From the NCBI RefSeq assembly GCF_035582795.1, contig NC_134366.1, positions 33,527,661 to 33,591,660 of the forward strand: 64,000 bases of DNA, written 5' to 3'. The notes under the pieces were generated by a model that searched no databases, was not told where the DNA came from, and saw only the letters and a list, made by a program, of their open reading frames with translations. Each line of letters opens with the position of its first letter. The stretch's first letter is position 1. This stretch comes from Mycteria americana (Eukaryota; Chordata; Aves; Ciconiiformes; Ciconiidae). A program made the position numbers and the translations under genes. Below, in pieces: positions 37,001 through 47,500 of the stretch.

Positions 37001-38709
37001 ACTTTATTGTGTTTGTTCAAATATGTACAACTGTTTTCCTAGGTGCAGAAAGCAGAGTTTTGTAAGAAATGCATAAGGTAGTTGTTACAATGATACTAAG
37101 CTCTTTAGTTAACTTATTGGAAACATAACCACACAGCACCCTGCAAAGTTTGTACTCCATTGTCATTTATATGCTTGCTTTTTTGGAGTCTTTTAAAACT
37201 GATGGAGTTTTGTCTGTGGCTGGCAGCCTTTTATAGAGCTAACTAGATGCTTTCAATCGATGAAGTGTCATCAGAAAACAGAGTGCAATTCTCTGTTTGT
37301 ATCTGCTACAGGATTGTTTTAGAAGTCACCAGTGTCAACCATGTGCACCAATAATAGAAGAATATTCTGGAATGGTGCTGAGATTTGTTGGAGGCATAGG
37401 ACTCTTCTTCAGTTTCACAGAGGTGAGTGAGTAGGATGTTAGAAAATTGAGTGCTTTTTCCCCACTTTTAAGGCTTTGTTTGGTGAAACAATTAATTTTA
37501 GGGGGTTTATTACAGGAACTCTCAGTACTGTCTCAGGAGTCAAAGAATTAATTAGGTCAAATTTTTCCAGACTATCAGCTTGCTTAAGTCTGCCAAAAGG
37601 AGGGCCTGTCTTTATTCAACACTGGGAGTTCTTGCAGCTTTGTTATTTAGACTACAAACTGCAACTAGACACCACATTAAAATGTGGTGCTGTAAAGTTT
37701 CAGTTTTGCAGGAAGTTAGCTATTCAGGTTTACCATTCTCCAAAGTAATAAAAAGAGTGCCGTTGCTTTGTCTTGTTCCCCTGTTCTTCCTGCCTCCCTC
37801 CACCCGCGCACACACACAGTCTTTGGGATTTTTTGGGTTTGGGATTTTTTTTTTTTGTGCCTCCTGTAGTGCAAAGATACAGGTTCATGATGAGCGAACT
37901 GTATTTTAAACACCAGGTTAAAAAGGTCTTTGGCTCTTTGCTTTAGTATCCAGATGATACATATATTTGCTTTTTGATTGGTGGATAAAAATCATCAGAC
38001 CAGATCTTTCATAACTCCACAGTAGAGCATATGAAAATACTCCTCCTGCTGCTTAGTGCAGTTTTCAGAAGGTTTGTAGATATTACAGCAACAGGAGAGA
38101 TACAGCAACTTAAACAGAATCACTCTGACATCTGCCCTCCATTTCTCTGCTAAAGATGTGAAGCACCTGGGAGCGGGGAAGGTGGTTGCGGGGAACGACA
38201 AGACTGGAAAATGTACTAGAAAAATAGCCTTAGAGTTAAGTGGTAACTGTAAAATGAAACAATTTGGAGGATTTGTTTGTCATTATGCTAAAAACAGGTT
38301 TATGAATATTTATCATTTGGGGAGGGAGTAGAAAAATTTAACACTAGACATGCCTATGGGAAATATTTTGCATTGCATTGCAGATACAGTTTTAGCTTTT
38401 TTCTTTTGTTCTTCTCTCTGTTGCTACATGTGAATTCTTTCTGAGAAGGTGCATCCTTTTTTCTAATTAAAAAGCTGGTGTGTGGTTGCACAATTTTAGC
38501 AATAGTAAAATATTCTAAACTTGAGTACTGGAAATTCAGTGTCAGGATTTTATGTTTAAAACAAATTTTGTAAAACTGATGGAAGATGGGGTGGAGACCC
38601 TCTGCTTAATAATATCTTTGGCTTTTGTTTTCAGATTCTGGGAGTCTGGCTGACGTATAGATACAGGAACCAAAAGGATCCCCGTGCAAACCCTAGTGCA
38701 TTTCTTTGA
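21958..38709 (+). CDS. TSPAN13: Tetraspanin-13 (six coding exons)
   Basis: Join of 21958-22020, 34444-34611, 35886-35966, 36857-36970, 37312-37422 and 38635-38709: 612 bases, 203 codons plus stop, against about 204 in mammals. TSPAN13 is a four-pass membrane protein that organises partners in tetraspanin-enriched plasma-membrane domains. The N-terminus has cysteines 3, 8, 12 and 14, likely palmitoylation sites. Membrane segments lie at about 16-37, 44-66, 78-99 and 164-187. The large loop (about 100-162) carries the diagnostic CCG (128-130) and cysteines 140, 144, 150 and 153. Sequons are N113-N-T and N137-E-T. The tail ends in NPSAFL. All introns are phase 0. The start is the first ATG of the recognisable protein, with G at -3 and G at +4. 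Promoter type suggests broad expression. Identification rests on near-complete agreement with the known vertebrate protein and on synteny with AGR2. Confidence 0.97.
22229..22244 (+). repeat. (G)16 homopolymer in TSPAN13 intron 1
   Basis: An uninterrupted run of 16 G inside the CpG island, 209 bases after exon 1. Its length may be an assembly or sequencing estimate. Confidence 0.85.
22381..22405 (+). repeat. (GCCGG)n short tandem repeat
   Basis: Four exact GCCGG units followed by one variant (GCTGG), within the CpG island part of TSPAN13 intron 1. Confidence 0.9.
22737..22758 (+). other. G-quadruplex candidate in TSPAN13 intron 1
   Basis: Three long G runs (8, 7 and 5) separated by single A bases, on the sense strand about 720 bases after exon 1. 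The two longer runs can each supply two G-tracts, so a four-tract quadruplex is possible. Formation is an inference. Confidence 0.6.
23585..23670 (-). mobile_element. CR1 LINE, short 3' fragment in TSPAN13 intron 1
   Basis: Plus-strand reading AGAATCATAGAATAGCCCAG, then GTTGGAAGGGACCTCAAAAG: the reversed terminal repeat and tail of CR1. Only about 85 bases are kept. It sits in antisense orientation to TSPAN13. Confidence 0.9.
23671..29669. other. TSPAN13: TSPAN13 intron 1, middle part
   Basis: Unique AT-rich intron sequence. Small T/G tracts lie near 28,575-28,610 and a T run near 28,958-28,970. A perfect 10-base stem with a 4-base loop lies at 29,470-29,493. No internal gene was recognised. 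Confidence 0.7.
29470..29493 (+). repeat. Perfect inverted repeat (10-base stem, GCTT loop)
   Basis: ACCTTCTTAC at 29,470-29,479 and its exact complement GTAAGAAGGT at 29,484-29,493, with loop GCTT. It is too short for a microRNA precursor and lies deep in TSPAN13 intron 1. Confidence 0.85.
29670..30735 (-). mobile_element. CR1 LINE, about 1 kb old copy in TSPAN13 intron 1
   Basis: Antisense CR1. The tail starts near 29,670 (GGTTGGAAGGGACTTCTGCG). The ORF2 end is visible on the minus strand ([20 protein letters not shown]). Further in are recognisable CR1 blocks: AGTATTTGAGCTGCAGTCTC, CTTCATGAGGTTCCTGTTGG, and the reverse-transcriptase neighbourhood near 30,460-30,520 (GTTGATGAAGATCTTGTGTA). 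The boundary near 30,735 is uncertain. Many substitutions and frame breaks make it one of the oldest copies here. Confidence 0.85.
30740..34443. other. TSPAN13: TSPAN13 intron 1, 3' part
   Basis: AT-rich intron with a TA-rich patch at 31,260-31,292 and a TTTTG repeat at about 33,350-33,370. It ends in a good polypyrimidine tract, CTCTTCCCTCCAG, before exon 2. No other feature recognised. Confidence 0.75.
34444..34611 (+). CDS. TSPAN13: TSPAN13 coding exon 2
   Basis: Codons 22-77, covering the rest of membrane segment 1, the small loop, all of segment 2 and the intracellular turn ([12 protein letters not shown] at its end). The acceptor is a normal CAG. The donor is GTATCCTTC, which fits the minor (U12) spliceosome and not the major one. 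If the intron is retained, the frame adds V-S-F and stops at 34,621-34,623. Confidence 0.97.
34612..35885 (+). other. TSPAN13: TSPAN13 intron 2, U12-type (minor spliceosome)
   Basis: Donor GTATCCTTC at 34,612-34,620 matches the U12 consensus RTATCCTTT in its first eight bases. The major consensus GTRAGT is not met beyond GTA. The 3' end has TATCCTTAACTAC at 35,864-35,876, which fits the U12 branch-site consensus TTCCTTAAC. The branch adenosine lies about 13 bases before the AG, within the 10-16 base spacing known for U12 introns. The polypyrimidine tract before the acceptor is short (CTGTTTCCAG), also usual for U12 introns. Length 1,274 bases, phase 0. Confidence 0.9.
35886..35966 (+). CDS. 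TSPAN13: TSPAN13 coding exon 3
   Basis: Codons 78-104: [20 protein letters not shown] and the start of the large loop. This is membrane segment 3. Donor GTAAGA. Confidence 0.97.
36857..36970 (+). CDS. TSPAN13: TSPAN13 coding exon 4
   Basis: Codons 105-142, the first half of the large extracellular loop. It holds EVGWNNT with a glycosylation sequon, the tetraspanin signature NCCG (127-130) and a second sequon N-E-T (137-139). Donor GTAAGT. Confidence 0.97.
37312..37422 (+). CDS. TSPAN13: TSPAN13 coding exon 5
   Basis: Codons 143-179: the rest of the large loop with cysteines 144, 150 and 153 (CQPCAPII), then most of membrane segment 4 ([13 protein letters not shown]). Acceptor ACAG, donor GTGAGT. 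Confidence 0.97.
38635..38709 (+). CDS. TSPAN13: TSPAN13 coding exon 6 (terminal)
   Basis: Codons 180-203 and TGA: the end of membrane segment 4 and the cytoplasmic tail, [20 protein letters not shown] then SAFL. Confidence 0.97.
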   Translation: MLGVWLTYRYRNQKDPRANPSAFL

Positions 38710-39360
38710 TAAGTTTATAAAGGACTGAATCTTCTCTTTGCACCCTCTACTTCAAAATACTGATTCTCCATAGTTTGGTATTTCTCCATAATAGGGATTC
38801 TACATGTACCCAAAAGAAAACTTTATTTCCATAAGAAATTTGTAGTTTTCATATTTAATTTCCCAGTATTTTTCTTCTAAGAATCTCTGTCTTGAGGTAG
38901 ACTGGTGCATTCAGTAGCTGGGCAGAGTCAGACTGCTGCGCTGAGCTGGTTAAATAACTGTTAAGACTTTGGTAATTGATGTGGTGAACTCTATACAGTG
39001 AGTTTTATAGCACTACTGGCTTCTCTGGTGTCCAGAAATGCCAAAAGTATTTTCTGCTGTATTCCTTGATCACAAAAATTCACATGATTTCTCATTAAAA
39101 TGATAAAAATATATGGTGGATGGTTGGACTGTATGATTTGATTAGGCTTTAGGATGAACGCTAGTCAACTTCTTTGTCTTAATAATGGTCTCCCACTTTC
39201 CTGTTAAGGTAAAAATAGAAGCTAAAGATGTTATGTTCTGTAGTGCACATAAGTGTATGTTAATGACTACTGTAGTCTTTACCCCTCCCCTTCCCTGTTT
39301 GTTTTTGCTTTCTGGTAGCTTTAGAATTCTGTTGAGAATAAAATAATTCTTTACTTTTTA
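38710..39360 (+). other. TSPAN13: TSPAN13 3' UTR with polyadenylation signal
   Basis: AATAAA at 39,337-39,342 predicts cleavage near 39,355-39,360, giving a 3' UTR of about 650 bases. A second AATAAA at 40,632-40,637 could give a longer form. Between them lie two A tracts (about 39,657-39,671 and 39,708-39,725). The exact end needs transcript data. Confidence 0.65.
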
Positions 39361-40631
39361 ATGGATATCTTCACTATGAGAACAATGATTGAAGAAAACC
39401 AGGAGAATGTAATCTGCAGCTGATTAACTTGAAACTTTTTTTTCTTTGACAAGTGAATGAAGTTTGGTGTTTGCACAACATCAGAATCAATAGTGGTCTG
39501 TCACCTTTAATGTAAGAAACTTAATGTCTGGAAAGTTGTTGTACAGCTATTTTTTCAGGTGGTGTAAAATTATTGTTGTAATAACTCAGCAGTGTATATT
39601 CCTCTGTCATCCAGCTAACAGTCTTGATTTCATGAGAGATTGAATGATGTGTGGAGAAAAAAAAAAAAAAGTGAAAAAGTGATGGTTTCCAGTAGTTTGG
39701 TTTTTTTAAAAAAAAAAAAAAAAAAGAAAATAATTAAAGTTAGAACAGTACATTATCCATGTAGTAAGTGTTGTCGGAGCTGAAGGAAAGCATAGTCAGT
39801 CTTCCAACCTGTAATAGAAGGGATGCATCAGCTGGAACATCAGACATCTAAACACCCAAGGTGCATAATGTTCCAGTTGTTTCTAATCACACTGAATTGC
39901 AGACCTGCACTGCACCTTTTTTTCATTTAGTTGCTGCTTCTGGTGTGGTAGGCAGCTGCTCTAGCCTGAAAGATGTATCTGCAGGAAGAAAAGGGGAAGA
40001 GTTAAGGCCAATAAGGCCATCTGCCAAGGACTACAGCAGCTGAGCAAGGTGGAAAGGAAGACAGTGAGGGCAGGCAGAAGTAGGTTCTCATACAGTCTCC
40101 CTTTACTAGGGAGATGCCTCCTTGCTCCTGTGGCAAAAAGAAGTTGAAATACATGCCCATCAGAACACTTTTGGACTTTCATGTGCCCAGTGCTCCTAAA
40201 GAAGGGATTGTCTTGAGGTTTTGAAGGGGAAGAGTTGAACCTGAACACAGAGGGATGTCAAGAACCTGCTAAAGACAGCTTCTCTTCAGGTGTAGCTGAT
40301 TCTTCAACATCTGCTGTCTCCTGGTGTTTGGTCTGTGAATTACTGCTTCATATGTCAAGAAGTATTGGTGTCTGTTTCAAGCACATACTTGTACCTTCAG
40401 TGTAAGAGCTTACTCATGTACTGAAAGACCTTAAGAGCCTTCAGACTATTACTGAAGTATAATGTAAATGTATGCAGCTTCCCCCCTGCCTCCCCCTCCC
40501 CCCCAAGTGCTGTCCTGTTTAAGTGAGCCATCCTCAATACATGTCAAGAGGACGATGATCATCTCATGGCTGTCTTTAGCAACAGTTAATTTTCCTAGTC
40601 TAGACAGGCTCTGTATTTTGTACATTACTGT

Positions 40632-40637
40632 AATAAA
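40632..40637 (+). terminator. TSPAN13: Possible distal TSPAN13 polyadenylation signal
   Basis: AATAAA in TGTAATAAATTAAGG, followed by a GT-containing stretch (GAGAGGGTGTATG). Use by TSPAN13 would lengthen the 3' UTR to about 1.9 kb. Unproven. Confidence 0.3.
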
Positions 40638-40649
40638 TTAAGGGAGGAG

Positions 40650-43490
40650 TCTTATGGAGAGGGTGTATGAAGCTTAAAGTAATGCCACATTGCTGCTTCA
40701 ATTTTGACTTTTTTCCTAATTGTTTTTAGTGCTTAGTTTTGGGTGGGTCTGGCTTCATAAATATGGTGGGTGATATTGGAGTGTAAATGTGCATCACAGA
40801 GAAAATACTGAAAATGTTACTACTTTAGAAACTCTCATGTCTCAGAACCCTTAGTGTGAATTTGTTTTAGTAGTCAAAAGACAGATCGGTGGATCGTATG
40901 GTTTGTTTGAAGTTTTTCTATCATATTAATAATACTTTGTCTCTTTAATATTGTGATTTAAAAATAAAAAACCCCACAAACCCTGAAATTCACATCAGAG
41001 AAGTGGATTCACTTTCAGAACCTGATTCTTAAGGGGGGCAATAAAACACATTGAGTCTGACTTTGTTGAGGGGGGTGGAGGGGAAGAGAATAGCCTCCCT
41101 CAGGAGAGGTCTGACCTCCATGTCAGTATACAAGGAATGTTCTGATGTGTTGAAATAGAGAATAGAACTTTTTTTTTATTTATACCTATTCTTGGTGGGT
41201 TTTGTCTTTGAAGTTTACTTTGTTCATTGCTTTGTCTTTCTTCTTGAGAAAATAGTTTTGGTCATAAAAAGGTGTGTTTTCTTTGGTTTCTAGAGAGGCA
41301 TTTTAATTTGACTGCTTGAGAGTTGGACTTAATTGTAACCAGATTTTCTAGAAGCTATTTATAGCAGCAGAGTATCAAAATAACAAAGCGGTTTAACTTG
41401 GAGCATTCTTAATGCTTACATTAGATGTCTTTTGACCTTAGTTATGTTGAAATGCTTTCTTAAAGGTGGTTATTCTGGAAAATGTAGAAACCTGTCTTGA
41501 CTTCTTTCAAGACACCTACACATTTTTATCACATAAAAATAACTGGCTGTAAAATAATAAAATATAATTCTTCTGCATCTGTGTAAGAAAGTGAATCCAG
41601 ATCTTAACTAACATGCTGATACCACTGCACAGCATCCAACTCCCCTCACATGAAAATATCTATTTATTACAGAAAGAAAAAGATTGCATAATTTGAATTG
41701 ATACCTGTAAAAATGTAGCTTAAAATCTATAGCTGATAAGTTAATAGGAATGTGCTAGTGTTATTAGCTTGCATTATTATTTTTAGGCTTAATTATTTAA
41801 AGGTTGAATGGTAGTGGAATTCTGGAAACCCCATTCATCCTGTGCACTTCAAGTTACTGAGTATATATACTTCAGAAATTTATTTTCCCAGGTTTTCTGA
41901 AGAAATTGAAAGGTTTTTCGTTTTGGTTTTTTTTTTTTTTTTTTTAGGTAACTCTGCTTAGCTTGATGCCTCTGTAGACCTAAATAATCTGTATTTAGAG
42001 GAGAGAATGAAAAGAGCAGAATTAAGTTGACCATTTACATGTTAAGATTCTTGAAAATTTGGCTGAGGTGTAAAGCAAACTATAAAAACATAGCATTGAG
42101 TGCAAAAAGTTAATTTTAGATTAGAAAATTAATTTCTTGATACTTGCCTTGCAGGCTGATCTAGCTTGTGTATTTGCATCTGCAGCATGTAGAGTACTAG
42201 ACCCTTGTAGAATATGCCTTATATCCATTTGCTGGATATTATCCGTAGCATCAGTACATTTGCTTAAGAAAATGTTGCTACTTCAGTAGGGTTATAAAAA
42301 CAGACTTATATATAAAAGTGATTGCATTGGCAGAAGCTTTTGTTTTATATCAGATACACAGCTCTAGCAAGTGAACTTTGGGTTGAGTAGATAAAGATGA
42401 TTCTGGTAACCAATTGCTCCAGCTTCCCTCTGTGCTGTCCCTCTGCTCAGTGGTGTAGACACCCTTTTTGCTTTTTGTGGCTGGTAGCTGCTTCTAGAGA
42501 ATATTTTTGCCCCCGCTGCATCCTATTTTTTCCTTATCTTCTGCTTGGGAGGGAAGGGAAAGGCCTTTCTGCAGCAAGGAATTTCCTCATCACAATTAAA
42601 CGATGCTGCAGTAGAAAGGAGCAACTTAGTGAACTGCTGAAGGAATACTCAATTGCATGTCTGGGGCCATTTCCATGTACCACCTGAGATTTTCTGGTTG
42701 GTAGGGTTCACATAGCTTGCCAAAGGTGTATCAGCAGATGCCTTGCTTCTGATTTTGTTGAGCAATTCCCTTGAGCTGAAACCCTTGCTTCTCTTGCCTG
42801 TCCTACCCTCTCAAGTGTATTTGTCTATTGTCATTATCATCGTATCTGGTAGTGGTAGCAATGCTTATAATGGCTGACATTGCCAAAAAGCGGAGAAGAT
42901 AGTGCAGGTATAGTCCTGGGCAAGGTGCTTCTCACTGGTGCTGCTGCTGAGTTCTTAGGTATTTGAGGTTGGACAGTCTGCTTTGGCCTAAGTCTTGGAG
43001 TGGTGTGTGCTCACATGGTGTTCACCTGCAGAGTGTCTTAGTTCTGACTTCTCTTGTCCCATTTGGGCTTGTAAATAAGCAACCACAAGCCGTTAACACA
43101 ATCATGAAACCATATACTCTATACAGTATCATTTCTATTAATCATCTCAAGGCTTTACTGAATTCTGATGTAAGCAGGAATCTTTTAAGGGAAGCAGTTT
43201 TTATCTTTAAAAAAAAATTTCAAGTAGATAAGGTGATCCTTGGATCACTTCAGAATGCAGCCAGTTTAAAAAAAGAAACAAAAAACCCATATAAACAATC
43301 CCATCCTCTAGTCTCAAGTACTTTTCTGTAAAAGGTTTGCACTTCTTGTTATCTAACTGTAAAGAAAGGGCTGATGATGAGAGCGTAACATAGGTTGGTG
43401 CTATGAGAAAATAAATGGAGATAAAGCAGGCTGAGCAATACAGAGTTTAGCTAGTTACTGAAACTTGAAATAAAAAGTTGCTTTCCTCTA
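40650..43490. other. Gap between convergent genes, nothing recognised
   Basis: AT-rich unique sequence with a T run of 19 at 41,927-41,945. The 122-codon frame at 42,963-43,331 has no family resemblance and is likely chance. Confidence 0.6.
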
Positions 43491-43491
43491 C

Positions 43492-44080
43492 TGGATTTGG
43501 CTGGGATAGCGTTAATTTTCTTCATAGTAGTTTGTATGGTGCTATGCTTTGGCTTTGTGACCAAAACAGTGTTGATAACAGAGGGATGTTTTAGTTATTG
43601 CTGACATCATCAAGGCCTCACACAGAGTCAGGGCCTTTTCTGCCTCTCACCCCACCCCACCAGCGAGTAGGCTGGGGGTGCACAAGAAGCTGAGAGGCAA
43701 CACAGCTGGGACAGCTGACCCCAACTGACCAAAGGGCTATCCCACACCATATGCCATTGTGTTCAGCCATAAAAGCTGGGGGAAGAAGGAGGAAGGGGGG
43801 TGTTCAGGGTTGCAACGTTTGCCTTCCCAAGTAACCACAGCGGGTGACAGAGCCCTGCTCTCCTGGAGATGGCTGAACACCTGCCTGCCCATGGGAAGGA
43901 GTGAATGAATTCCTTGCTTTGCTTGTATGCGCGGCTTTTGCTTGGCCTATTGAATTGTCTTTATCTCAAGCCACGAGTTTTCTCACTTTTACCCTTCCAG
44001 TTCTCTCCCCCATCCCAGCAGGGGAGAGTGAGCGAGCAGCTGCATGGGGCTGAGCTGCTGGCTGGGGTTAAACCACAACA
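43492..44080 (+). mobile_element. Solo LTR of an avian endogenous retrovirus
   Basis: 589 bases bounded by TG (43,492) and CA (44,080). The start reads TGGATTTGGCTGGGATAG and the end GGGGTTAAACCACAACA, a wording I recognise from a very common avian LTR family. In this orientation a TATA-like CATAAAAG lies at 43,768-43,775 and a decayed polyadenylation signal near 43,949, in the correct U3-R-U5 order. No gag, pol or env sequence and no second LTR lies nearby, so it is the product of LTR-LTR recombination. The flanks (CTTTCCTCTAC before, GCCTTTCTCC after) give no exact target-site duplication. It lies antisense to AGR2, about 135 bases beyond that gene's predicted 3' end. Confidence 0.88.
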
Positions 44081-44214
44081 GCCTTTCTCCTTCCAAAGTG
44101 CTTAGATGTAAAATTGCAAGCTGTGGTCTCAAGCAAGACAGTGATTTTACTCTTTCTAATAATGGTAGATGATAATAAGGAAAAAATACAAAACATAGCA
44201 ACATTTTGTATGTA

Positions 44215-44482
44215 AACACTTGAAACGGATTTATTTTTAAAAAAAATCATTTTTACAGTTGGATCATACAGTATTCTCCTGTACACCTTAAATTAAAAGC
44301 CTCCAGCTTTTAAAAATGCTGCCCAGTACAAAAGTGCTAATGTAAAACTGTAGTGTTTATGTATATAAACCAGTACTATACATCACTAAATGTCACCCTA
44401 AATAGTCTCTTCACCAGTTTCAATGAGTGGAGAAGAGATGGAAGATCAAACTTCATAGTATTTAAGGGCTTCCTTCTTCGCC
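44215..44482 (-). other. AGR2: AGR2 3' UTR with polyadenylation signal
   Basis: On the minus strand AATAAA occupies 44,235-44,230, about 250 bases after the stop codon. A GT-rich stretch follows, so cleavage near 44,215 is expected. Confidence 0.7.
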
Positions 44483-44532
44483 TTACAGTTCAGTCTTCAG
44501 GAGTTTCAGCGCTTTCTGCATATTTGAAAGCA
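44483..44532 (-). CDS. AGR2: AGR2 coding exon 7 (terminal)
   Basis: Codons 156 (part) to 171 and [19 protein letters not shown]. It ends in the ER-retention motif KTEL. Acceptor TTTCTAG. Confidence 0.95.
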
Positions 44533-47500
44533 CTAGAAATGAAATATTCATACATGTTATTTTTGTTGCAACTTCCCCTGCCAGTGACTACAAATACTGT
44601 AGAGAAAATGTCATTATTAAAGCTTTTGCCCACATGCCTATTGCTATATGGATTCTGATGCACTGCGCTCTACAGCCTCTTCCAAGCATTTTGTGACCAC
44701 CATCTGTTTAATTTTGACTGGTGAGAACATACATCCCTTATTGCAAACACACGGGCATTTGCAGGGGAGAGATGGGAGCGGTGACTGTGGCACCCAACCC
44801 TTCCCTGCTCCCAGGTTTCCTGCCCTGGCCTGGCAGGGCTCCTGTGCAAGAGTTCTCACCGTTGCTTACAGTGAATGCTGCTGAATTATGCAAGTTCCTA
44901 CTGACATATGCTTTCTTTTAAAAGAGATGGATGTTTAAGGCTCCAGGGCTCTGCCATCATTCTTTTCACCTCACTGAGTTTAAGTCTAGCATCCTGTTTA
45001 ATTTTAATCCCAGTTAACTGTCTTTCAGCAAGTACTGATTGCTTAGGTCTGTAATGCCTGGTGTTATTCTTTGTCACATGAAAAATGTGACTTCTTTCAG
45101 AATATTTTCAGAATATGTCAGAATACGCTACTTACACAATGAAATGTCAGAGGGCTCGTATGCATAGAGACGGTTTGAGTATCTTCCAGTAATATCTGCT
45201 CTCACAGTCAGGGAAGGATCTGGAAAAAAAGGATGACAGAAGTTGTAGAGGACAGGATTAACCTTCAAGCAGAAGGAAATAAACCTTTCTGCACCTCCGC
45301 TTGCTTCCTAAATGTTTCTGCAAGACACATCTGCTTCCACTAACAACCAAGAGATCGTTCTTCTACACAGTCACTGACATTTCCATTTGAAGTGTTGTGT
45401 TTGCAGGTTTATTAGGAAGGGGATAGGTTTAATTCTGATCGATGCTGATCAGCCTTGCACCCTGTGCCACTGCATAGTACCTCAATTAACTCTATGAGCT
45501 GAGGCGGCTTTCAGGCTACAAATGTTATTAAAAAAAGAAATAATAAAGGGAGAGATAATATGGCAGTTGCTTTGGTCTGTTGAAAATGGTCATTGTGACC
45601 TCGATTGATCAAGGTACGTGTTAATGATGCATGGTGCAGTATGTGAGGCTACGTATCTCTTCTGGGAGAGGGAATACCTGGATGCATGCGTGGCCACTGA
45701 TACACCTCCAAAACAGAAATGCTTTGGAGGGGTTTGGGCAGGTTAGTGGGGCACAGAACTGAGTACCGAGCTTTGAAAATTGGCCCCTGAAGCACCCTGG
45801 GTCACTGCTGTTCCTGTGACGTCCGCGATTGTGTTACAAAGAGAAACCTGTCAGTTTTACAGTATTTCTAGAGACAGGAGGATGAGCAAGGCTGAGCCAG
45901 TGCCTACCCATTCCAGGGACTGTGGCATCATGTCATTTCGATGACACGATGGAAGAAATTACATCATCTGTGGAATCCTAGAGGGAGGAATGCTAGACCT
46001 GTGAAGCTAATGACCCAGCTGGGGTTGCTTTGAAATTGCATCCAACAAAACCAACTAGAAATTTTATATTTCACATGGAATAAATTCCTGTTAATTAGCC
46101 CGAGGATTTGAGATTCATGGCACAGCAGGGACTTCGATCTGAGGTCAGCTTTGATGCTTGAGATACTCACCTATGAACAAAATCCGAGGGACATACTGGC
46201 CGTCAGGTGAAAGATTCTTGTCTGTAGTTTCATACTTAAAGAAAACAGATCAGGTTCCCAGTCAAGGAGGGCATGTTACATAAATCTTTTTCTTCTTCAT
46301 TGTACTTTGTGTTATGAAATAGAGCTTAAATAATACATTTTGCAGTGTAAGAAATTCACTGTCTAGGATGCAATCTTTTAACAGCTGGAGTTGCAAATCG
46401 ATAACAATAGTTAATGTTATTATTAAACTTTAAATTCCCTCATATTTTGAAGTTATGATAGCTACAGACAAAAGACACATTACTAAATCTATTATGCTTC
46501 AGCACTGGCTATTTTCCTAGCCAACCCTAGCTATTAAAGTGACTTATTATAGCTAGAGAAGCCGTAATTAAAAATAGAACTTTACTGCTTTCACTTAATG
46601 AAGTGTAAATGGGAAACTTACCACAAGGTTCAGGAGAATGAATTTTTCAGCCAATTTCTGTACGTCTTTATGTTCAGCAAAGACCTTCTTGAGTGCTAGA
46701 GTGGAAACAAATGGGAATGAAAGGAGAATCAAATTGAGAATTCCCAGTTTACGATTGCAGCAAATGAAGATTTTAAGTTCATTCCTCTGGAAGATGATCA
46801 ACTCATTTATATTCTGTGGTAAAGAGTAAGTGTAATGGTAAAAAATGTCCCTCCCTCCGTCAGATAGTGCCGCTCTCAAATTTGTCTGCTCGAGCTTGAT
46901 GTTGAGCATTTGACCCTTTAAACCTCCTAGTCTGCTATTGCAGTTTCGGGCTCCAGTTCTTAAAGGCACAGAAAATTCAGTACAGAGGCGTAGGACTTCA
47001 GCCTGAGATGTTTGAGAGGATTTTAATGCTTGTACAAAGATTCTTCTGGAGTTACTGGAGCTATGGATGGATGCAAAGGTCTCGCCATGTGGAGGAAGGG
47101 CCCTTGGGTAAATTCAGAAACACTGGGAAAAGGGCAGTCCCAGTTACCAGAAATCCCCCAAAAGCTCAGTTTCAGCCTGGTTTGACTGAGTTCCTGGCTG
47201 GATTCAGTCTCAATCATCAGCGATACTGAAAGCTGAGTACGTCCTTTCCAATAAATGACTGTTTTTCACTACTCCTGGTCTTGCTATTGGTTTTGGCTGA
47301 TTGTGACGCAAACCGAAACCAGATTTGCCACAGGTCAAAACCTGCTGACCTGTCCTCATTGCTGTATGCTTTCTGTATCATGTAATACCGAATTGCCATT
47401 GCTATTTTATTTCTGCGCATTGGAAAATACCTACGCGGGACAGCGACTGGAGCACTCCGCGTCCTTGTGCAAGTTAGCATTTCGCTAAGGCTTACTCAGC

